Shown here one piece after another: positions 5,964 to 9,174 of a stretch of DNA of 9,174 nucleotides; position 1 is the first letter of the stretch, and each line of letters begins with the position of its first letter. Origin of the DNA: Bacillus_I endophytica_A (GTDB lineage: Bacteria > Bacillota > Bacilli > Bacillales > Bacillaceae_H); NCBI RefSeq assembly GCF_026790145.1, contig NZ_JALAMS010000072.1:1-9174 (forward strand), in the 5' to 3' direction. Position numbers and translations under genes: made by a program. The notes beneath the pieces were generated by a model. That model ran no database searches. It saw only the letters and a list, made by a program, of their open reading frames with translations, and was not told the origin of the DNA.

Positions 5964-6144
5964 ATATGTTCCTATAATGTGTGTTATGGTGCGACAAGAA
6001 GTCGCTTTTATATAGTGTGGCTCACGCCACTGGTTTAGACGCAAAAACTATCCCCGTCCAAAACTGCGGGCCTGGTAACGGGTTCGTGGGTTGCATGCGG
6101 AAATGCGGAAACAGAGAGTCAGTGCACGACTCGGAACACTGCTA

Positions 6145-6189
6145 NNNNNNNNNNNNNNNNNNNNNNNNNNNNNNNNNNNNNNNNNNNNN
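6145..6189. other. Assembly gap (45 N)
   Basis: A run of N inside the group II intron's 5' domain. Gaps here suggest the intron is multicopy in the genome and broke a short-read assembly. Confidence 0.95.
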
Positions 6190-6497
6190 AGATTTGCCTA
6201 GGTATTGGCAAGAGGAAAAGCAGATTCATAATGCTGCTGTGATGCGTCCCACATCTTGCCCGGAGTAAAGAACCCACCTAACCTCGTCGTATCTATAAGA
6301 TGCGGAACTTGGTAAGCCCTATGTCATCTGCATAAGCAGTAGGATGACTGCAAAGTCAAACGATGTGGCAGAGGGTAAAGGATACGAGAGAAAGCGAATG
6401 CCATTATCTCGAAAGAGAACAGGAAAGCAGGAAACTGTATAACTGGATGGATACTATCGTCCTTACGGACAAACCCATGATAGACCCGAAAGGGAGC

Positions 6498-6608
6498 NNN
6501 NNNNNNNNNNNNNNNNNNNNNNNNNNNNNNNNNNNNNNNNNNNNNNNNNNNNNNNNNNNNNNNNNNNNNNNNNNNNNNNNNNNNNNNNNNNNNNNNNNNN
6601 NNNNNNNN
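6498..6608. other. Assembly gap (111 N) hiding most of the intron
   Basis: This run of N lies between intron domain I and the last 16 bases of the intron. A full mobile group II intron is about 2-3 kb with its reverse transcriptase, so the real distance may be much larger than shown, or the intron may be a deleted ribozyme-only copy. Confidence 0.95.
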
Positions 6609-6709
6609 CCCTAACTTACCCGACTTAACAAAATATCTGTATGATATCTTCTATTCCTATTCTCCTCGTTCACTTTTTAACAAGTATGGTGATTACTCAT
6701 TAAATTCTA

Positions 6710-7309
6710 TTATCGTTTCTTAAGGGAAAAAGTAGACAAGGGAACCCCATATATACGATAAACTCGGTTATATAGTTTTCGATGAAATAGAAGCCAATTT
6801 TGGTTTGGATGATTAAAATCTGTCATGATTTGAATAGCATAACCAAAATGACTGAGCTTTACATCAGGGATAAGGTGAAAACCATTTCGTTCATAGAAAT
6901 GAATACGACGAGTTCGGATAGACAATTCCGCATCGCTATCCGTCGTTTCCGGATCTTCAACTTCTAAGATAAGACCATTTCCTGATAGTTGTTTCAAACG
7001 TTCAAGAAGAACACTACCTAGTCCAGATGAACGGTGTGGGGGTAGGATAGCAAGAAACAGAACATGAATACATTTTAATTCAGGAACATTCTGATATAGA
7101 GCGTATCCATATACTTCGGATCCGTTTGTAAGATATACAGGATGTAGCACCCCTTTTTTTATAGCAGATTTCACAATCTTTGAAGGAAAAGTATCCTTTA
7201 GGAAAGGGAAGTCTATATAAGCATAGTCAAAAAGCCTTCGTAGATTAGATTTATCGATAGGTACCTCTTGGAGATATATATCGTCGTGACTCCATTCATT
7301 TTTTTTCAT
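6710..7309 (-). CDS. GNAT family N-acetyltransferase
   Basis: The product is 199 residues when started at the ATG at 7309, which reads MKKNEWSHDD. GGGGGA lies 9 nt upstream and the gene overlaps the MarR gene's end by 14 nt; the frame stays open further upstream, but that part lies inside MarR. The acetyl-CoA loop is LAILPPHRSSGLGSVLLERL (residues 87-106), with R93-S-S-G-L-G matching the R/Q-x-x-G-x-G/A motif. FYERNGF (138-144) is the usual C-terminal GNAT motif. The fold suggests acetyl transfer to a small molecule or protein amine; the acceptor is unknown. The C-terminal 40 residues are an extension I do not recognise. Co-transcribed with MarR, which likely controls it. No terminator is seen before the intron. 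Confidence 0.88.
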   Translation of the reverse strand: MKKNEWSHDDIYLQEVPIDKSNLRRLFDYAYIDFPFLKDTFPSKIVKSAIKKGVLHPVYLTNGSEVYGYALYQNVPELKCIHVLFLAILPPHRSSGLGSVLLERLKQLSGNGLILEVEDPETTDSDAELSIRTRRIHFYERNGFHLIPDVKLSHFGYAIQIMTDFNHPNQNWLLFHRKLYNRVYRIYGVPLSTFSLKKR

Positions 7310-7739
7310 TCTTATATTCCCCCATATAATGCTTTTGCATAATTTCAAGCATTTCTGTGAATGCCTTAATTTCTGCCTGGCTATATGTTTCTTCAATTTC
7401 TTTTACAGCAGCTAGTAACGATTTGTCTATTCTTTTGTAATCTTCAGCTACTTCAGAGCTGGCCTTTAAGTAACTTACACGTTTATCTGTTTTACTAGGT
7501 GTTTTAATGACCAAACCTTTAGAGACTAACTCATTCACTTTTACGGTTACCGCAGAACGTGCTACATGGAGAGTATCAGCTAAAAAACTAGGGGTGCAGT
7601 TTTCATTATATAAGATGATTTCTAAGTACAATAAGCTGTTATAAGTCAAGTCCTTATAGGCATTCTCCTTATTCATAGAACGAAGACTTTTCAATATCCA
7701 TTCGTAATAAAATTTATCAACTGCATGCATGAGCTCCAT
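7296..7739 (-). CDS. MarR family transcriptional regulator
   Basis: A 147-residue winged-helix repressor-type protein. The DNA-binding part lies at about residues 35-95: helix LTYNSLLYLEII, helix-turn-helix TPSFLADTLHVARSAVTVKV, and wing SKTDKRVSYLKAS. The D-K-R in the wing is the classic MarR signature. N- and C-terminal helices (1-30, 100-140) would form the dimer interface. AGGAG lies about 7 nt before the ATG. It is the first gene of a two-gene operon with the overlapping GNAT gene. A palindrome sits directly upstream, so autoregulation is likely. The ligand is unknown. The pair is the only two-gene unit between the dif-like sites. Confidence 0.9.
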   Translation of the reverse strand: MELMHAVDKFYYEWILKSLRSMNKENAYKDLTYNSLLYLEIILYNENCTPSFLADTLHVARSAVTVKVNELVSKGLVIKTPSKTDKRVSYLKASSEVAEDYKRIDKSLLAAVKEIEETYSQAEIKAFTEMLEIMQKHYMGEYKNEKK

Positions 7740-7755
7740 TCAACCACTCCTAAAT

Positions 7756-7787
7756 AGTTAAGTTAATTTAATTATAATCACTTAACT
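7756..7787 (-). promoter_or_regulatory. Probable MarR operator overlapping the marR-gnat promoter
   Basis: Perfect 8-bp arms AGTTAAGT (7756-7763) and ACTTAACT (7780-7787) enclose an AT-only core with a TATAAT-like -10 box on the minus strand (about 7771-7776). It starts 17 bp upstream of the MarR start codon. An inverted repeat over a promoter of a MarR gene is the usual layout for autorepression. Confidence 0.55.
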
Positions 7788-7852
7788 ATATGTCTTCAAG
7801 TCTACATAAAACATAAGATTAGAAAGGACATGCAGTGTTTTTACTTAAAGAA

Positions 7853-7895
7853 GATATTAAAACTCCTATGAGAGGGAATTAGGAGTTTTAATATC
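7853..7895. terminator. Perfect 16-bp inverted repeat, bidirectional terminator-like
   Basis: GATATTAAAACTCCTA (7853-7868) and its exact complement (7880-7895) flank an 11-nt loop, with AATTTTT following. It lies between the MarR promoter and the next site, with no gene running into it from either side here. It may insulate the unit or end a transcript from a lost gene. Confidence 0.55.
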
Positions 7896-7933
7896 AATTT
7901 TTGCTGGTCCTAAAAGTATATATAAATTGAAAG

Positions 7934-7977
7934 AAAAAGCACAAACTCGTTGCTGCTGAACGGGGTTGTGCTTTTTT
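7934..7977 (+). terminator. Terminator abutting dif-like site 3
   Basis: AAAAAGCACAA (7934-7944) pairs with TTGTGCTTTTT (7966-7976); CGTT/AACG closes the inner loop, and the T-run ends exactly where the XerC-like arm begins (7978). Confidence 0.75.
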
Positions 7978-8005
7978 ACTACCTAGAATACATTTTATGT
8001 AAACT
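7978..8005 (+). other. dif-like Xer recombination site 3 (closest to B. subtilis dif)
   Basis: XerC-like arm ACTACCTAGAA (10 of 11 with the remembered B. subtilis arm ACTTCCTAGAA), 6-bp spacer TACATT, XerD-like arm TTATGTAAACT (11 of 11). Overall about 25 of 28 match. It separates the MarR-GNAT unit from the second DinB unit. Confidence 0.7.
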
Positions 8006-8026
8006 AAGGATAGTTCCCCCATATCC

Positions 8027-8068
8027 AAAAAGTCACAAAAAACTATTCTCCTTTTTTTATGACTTTTT
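8027..8068 (-). terminator. Probable terminator of the second DinB gene
   Basis: AAAAAGTCA (8027-8035) pairs with TGACTTTTT (8060-8068) around an AT-rich loop. On the minus strand it ends in a T-run, suitable for ending leftward transcription from the DinB gene. The 8070-8210 stretch is AT-rich with nothing else recognised. Confidence 0.55.
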
Positions 8069-8210
8069 TAATTTTCTAAACTCATTTAAGTTTCTTTTAA
8101 ACTAGATTTTAAAATATATTTATCCTTTAAGTTCAATAAGTAGAAACTTTCTATTTTTCATGGTTTTTCATACAATAAAAGCACCCATTTGTGAAATTGG
8201 CCAAGGCAGT

Positions 8211-8726
8211 CTAATTATCGAATAACCCTCTTCCTCTCAGATTTGCGGAAACAGGCTCCTTTCCTATTTCACGTGCCCATATAGATAACTGGCCAATATG
8301 ATGGATTTCGTGGACAATGACATGACGTATGATCTCTCCGTGTGTACATTCAATGACTCGGCGCCTGATTGGTGCGTCTCTAGAGCTAATTGGTTCTTTA
8401 GTGAAATCAGTTTCTGAAAGTTTTCGAGAATCCATTTCATTTGTCCAAGATGTCACAAATGGATTCACTTTCTCATGGTATTGAGCTGAAAGATTTTTCA
8501 CTTTTTGTAAGCTAGCATAATCCTCAAACAATGGCTCCTCAGGCACTGGTTCACCTCGCAAACCTAAGATCCACATATATTCTACATCTACAATGTGAAA
8601 TAGGGTATGTAGGATACTGCCGAACCCACCGACCCGTTTTTTTAATAGTTCTTCATCCGGTATGCCTTCGCACAATGTAAACCAATCATCACGAACTTGC
8701 CAGTTATATTGAAACAGTTTCAACAT
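8211..8726 (-). CDS. DinB family protein (second, divergent copy)
   Basis: The product is 171 residues when started at 8726 (MLKLFQYNWQ). An ATG at 8741 is in frame, but the GGAGG ribosome site lies within its first codons, 8-9 nt before 8726, so the inner start is preferred. Metal-ligand histidines are His44 (HTLFHIVDVEYMW), His139 and His143 in HVIVHEIHHIGQLSIWAR, the DinB signature. As for the family, a metal-dependent, perhaps thiol-transferase-like role is possible but the substrate is unknown. It equals the DinB protein at 5377 in length but shares little sequence beyond the signature, so the two are not a recent duplication. Sole gene of its unit. Confidence 0.9.
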   Translation of the reverse strand: MLKLFQYNWQVRDDWFTLCEGIPDEELLKKRVGGFGSILHTLFHIVDVEYMWILGLRGEPVPEEPLFEDYASLQKVKNLSAQYHEKVNPFVTSWTNEMDSRKLSETDFTKEPISSRDAPIRRRVIECTHGEIIRHVIVHEIHHIGQLSIWAREIGKEPVSANLRGRGLFDN

Positions 8727-8878
8727 CACAACAACCTCCATTCTTTTATAGATTTAATATTTAATTTTCGCCAAAAGATTTCAAAATCTTTTTTACGCCT
8801 TTCAAATAAATTGAATCAGCATGCTCTAGAAAAGTCCTTGAAAGGAACATTTATTAGAATTCTCAATATTTAATAAGA
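8727..8878. other. Intergenic upstream of the second DinB gene
   Basis: AT-rich; it must hold the promoter of the leftward DinB gene, but no convincing -35/-10 pair was found. No ORF or repeat was recognised. Confidence 0.4.
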
Positions 8879-8917
8879 GAAAAAGAACCTTATTTAGCTA
8901 AATTAAGGTTCTTTTTC
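8879..8917 (+). terminator. Perfect 14-bp hairpin abutting dif-like site 4
   Basis: GAAAAAGAACCTTA (8879-8892) pairs perfectly with TAAGGTTCTTTTTC (8904-8917); it ends one base before the site. The DinB gene here runs leftward, so this hairpin does not terminate it; it could act on a rightward transcript or insulate the unit. Confidence 0.7.
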
Positions 8918-8945
8918 TGTGCCGATAATCAACATTATGTGAACT
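8918..8945 (+). other. dif-like Xer recombination site 4
   Basis: XerC-like arm TGTGCCGATAA (6 of 11 with B. subtilis, but close in style to the E. coli arm as recalled), 6-bp spacer TCAACA, XerD-like arm TTATGTGAACT (10 of 11). Same orientation as the others. Confidence 0.5.
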
Positions 8946-9113
8946 AAATATGTATAGAGTATACAGTTATAAAAAGAAAAAAGACTACCTCTTGAAAGAA
9001 AGACGAGAAGATCGAGAGATAGTCTTTTTTACATCAACACGCTTATATAGAATAGGGGTGCTTGAGGCCTAACGGCATCTTTTATATTTTACTTAACATA
9101 CGGAATTTTATGC
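8946..9113. other. Gene-less unit between two dif-like sites
   Basis: The 168 bp between sites 4 and 5 contain no ORF with a ribosome site. They hold a terminator hairpin (8977-9030), a GAATAGGGGTGCTTG stretch (about 9049-9063) resembling one upstream of the HIT gene (4844-4858), and the small stem GCC-TAAC-GGC. It could encode a small RNA or be an empty or deleted unit. Confidence 0.45.
8977..9030 (+). terminator. Terminator hairpin in the gene-less unit
   Basis: AAAAAAGACTA (8977-8987) pairs with TAGTCTTTTTT (9020-9030), extended by CTCT/AGAG after a one-base offset, followed by the T6 tract contained in the right arm. Confidence 0.7.
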
Positions 9114-9141
9114 ATTTCCTGTAAGATCTATTATGTAAACC
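9114..9141 (+). other. dif-like Xer recombination site 5
   Basis: XerC-like arm ATTTCCTGTAA (8 of 11), 6-bp spacer GATCTA, XerD-like arm TTATGTAAACC (10 of 11). Same orientation as the others; the array may continue beyond the window. Confidence 0.6.
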
Positions 9142-9174
9142 AAATAATTAACTGAGTATGTTAAAATAAGGAAA

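Larger units (their letters stand above)
5989..6624 (+). mobile_element. Group II intron (retroelement), interrupted by assembly gaps
   Basis: The insert starts GTGCGAC (consensus GUGYG) and forms an immediate GCGAC/GTCGC stem. Dense purine-rich structured sequence follows (6190-6497), of the kind seen in ribozyme domain I. It ends CTAACTTACCCGAC, like a domain VI 3' end. A candidate EBS1, TATAAC (6438-6443), pairs with the last six exon bases GTTATG (5983-5988), one pair being G-U. No maturase/reverse transcriptase ORF, nor domains II-V, can be seen; they would lie in the second gap, whose 111 N need not reflect true length. Probably a IIB-type ribozyme, but the class is not certain. It reads in the same direction as the flanking DinB gene. 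Confidence 0.75.
5967..6630 (+). other. dif-like Xer site 2, split by a group II intron
   Basis: XerC-like arm TGTTCCTATAA (5967-5977), 6-bp spacer TGTGTG (5978-5983), and the first five bases of the XerD-like arm TTATG (5984-5988) directly precede the intron. After the intron's inferred 3' end at 6624 the sequence resumes TTAACA (6625-6630). Joined, the arm is TTATGTTAACA, 9 of 11 with the B. subtilis arm and very like the E. coli type. The total is exactly 28 bp, which supports both the site and the intron boundaries. Confidence 0.6.

Noticed and set aside
5981..6268. Open frame across the first N run
   Set aside because: It lies in the intron ribozyme and is held open only by unknown bases; it has no ribosome site or protein features.
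6363..6614. Open frame running into the second N run
   Set aside because: Ribozyme sequence plus N; not a gene.
7310..7396. 29-codon upstream extension of the GNAT gene
   Set aside because: It lies wholly inside the MarR coding region and does not resemble a GNAT start; 7309 has a ribosome site.
9066..9100. Integron attC-like core sites (GCCTAAC, ACTTAAC)
   Set aside because: The 7-mers fit RYYYAAC loosely, but no partner GTTRRRY with a folded attC structure was found; likely chance.
1..9174. CRISPR array, tRNA or rRNA genes
   Set aside because: No regularly spaced repeat series and no tRNA or rRNA signature were seen on either strand.

Overview
The window looks like a low-GC Firmicute, most likely a Bacillaceae member. 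The evidence is AT-rich intergenic DNA, strong GGAGG-type ribosome binding sites, Bacillus-type small cytosolic proteins, an IS240/IS26-like IS6 element, and recombination sites very close to the B. subtilis dif sequence as I remember it. Two runs of N (6145-6189, 6498-6608) show this is a scaffolded draft assembly. Nothing here is housekeeping; it is accessory DNA.

Left part (1-2935). A VOC/glyoxalase-fold gene (minus) and a DUF1569 gene (plus) come first. They are followed by debris of Tn3-family transposons: a 38-bp terminal repeat (1682-1719), a 28-30 bp res-like palindrome (1752-1781), and what may be the first few codons of a resolvase gene (1837). Next is a complete IS6-family insertion sequence (1914-2779) without a visible target duplication. 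Middle (2936-4600): a 471-codon gene for a secreted protein ending in a NucA/NucB-type nuclease domain, with its own terminator.

Right part (about 4610-9174). This is the most interesting region. Five 28-bp sites with the architecture of XerC/XerD (dif) sites lie at 5235-5262, 5967-5988 joined to 6625-6630, 7978-8005, 8918-8945 and 9114-9141, all in the same orientation. A degenerate sixth lies at 4610-4641. They cut the DNA into small units: HIT protein; DinB protein; MarR-GNAT pair (reverse); a second DinB protein (reverse); and a unit of about 170 bp without a gene. Most units end in a strong hairpin close to the XerC-like arm of the next site. The layout resembles an integron cassette array or the pdif modules of Acinetobacter plasmids, but here with Bacillus-type dif sites.

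One site has been split by a group II intron (5989-6624, with the assembly gaps inside it). Removing the intron restores an exact 28-bp dif-like site, and the candidate EBS1 of the intron pairs with the XerD-like arm. This would parallel the known group IIC introns that target integron attC sites. No recombinase gene for the array is visible; host XerC/XerD (CodV/RipX in B. subtilis) would be the simplest candidates.
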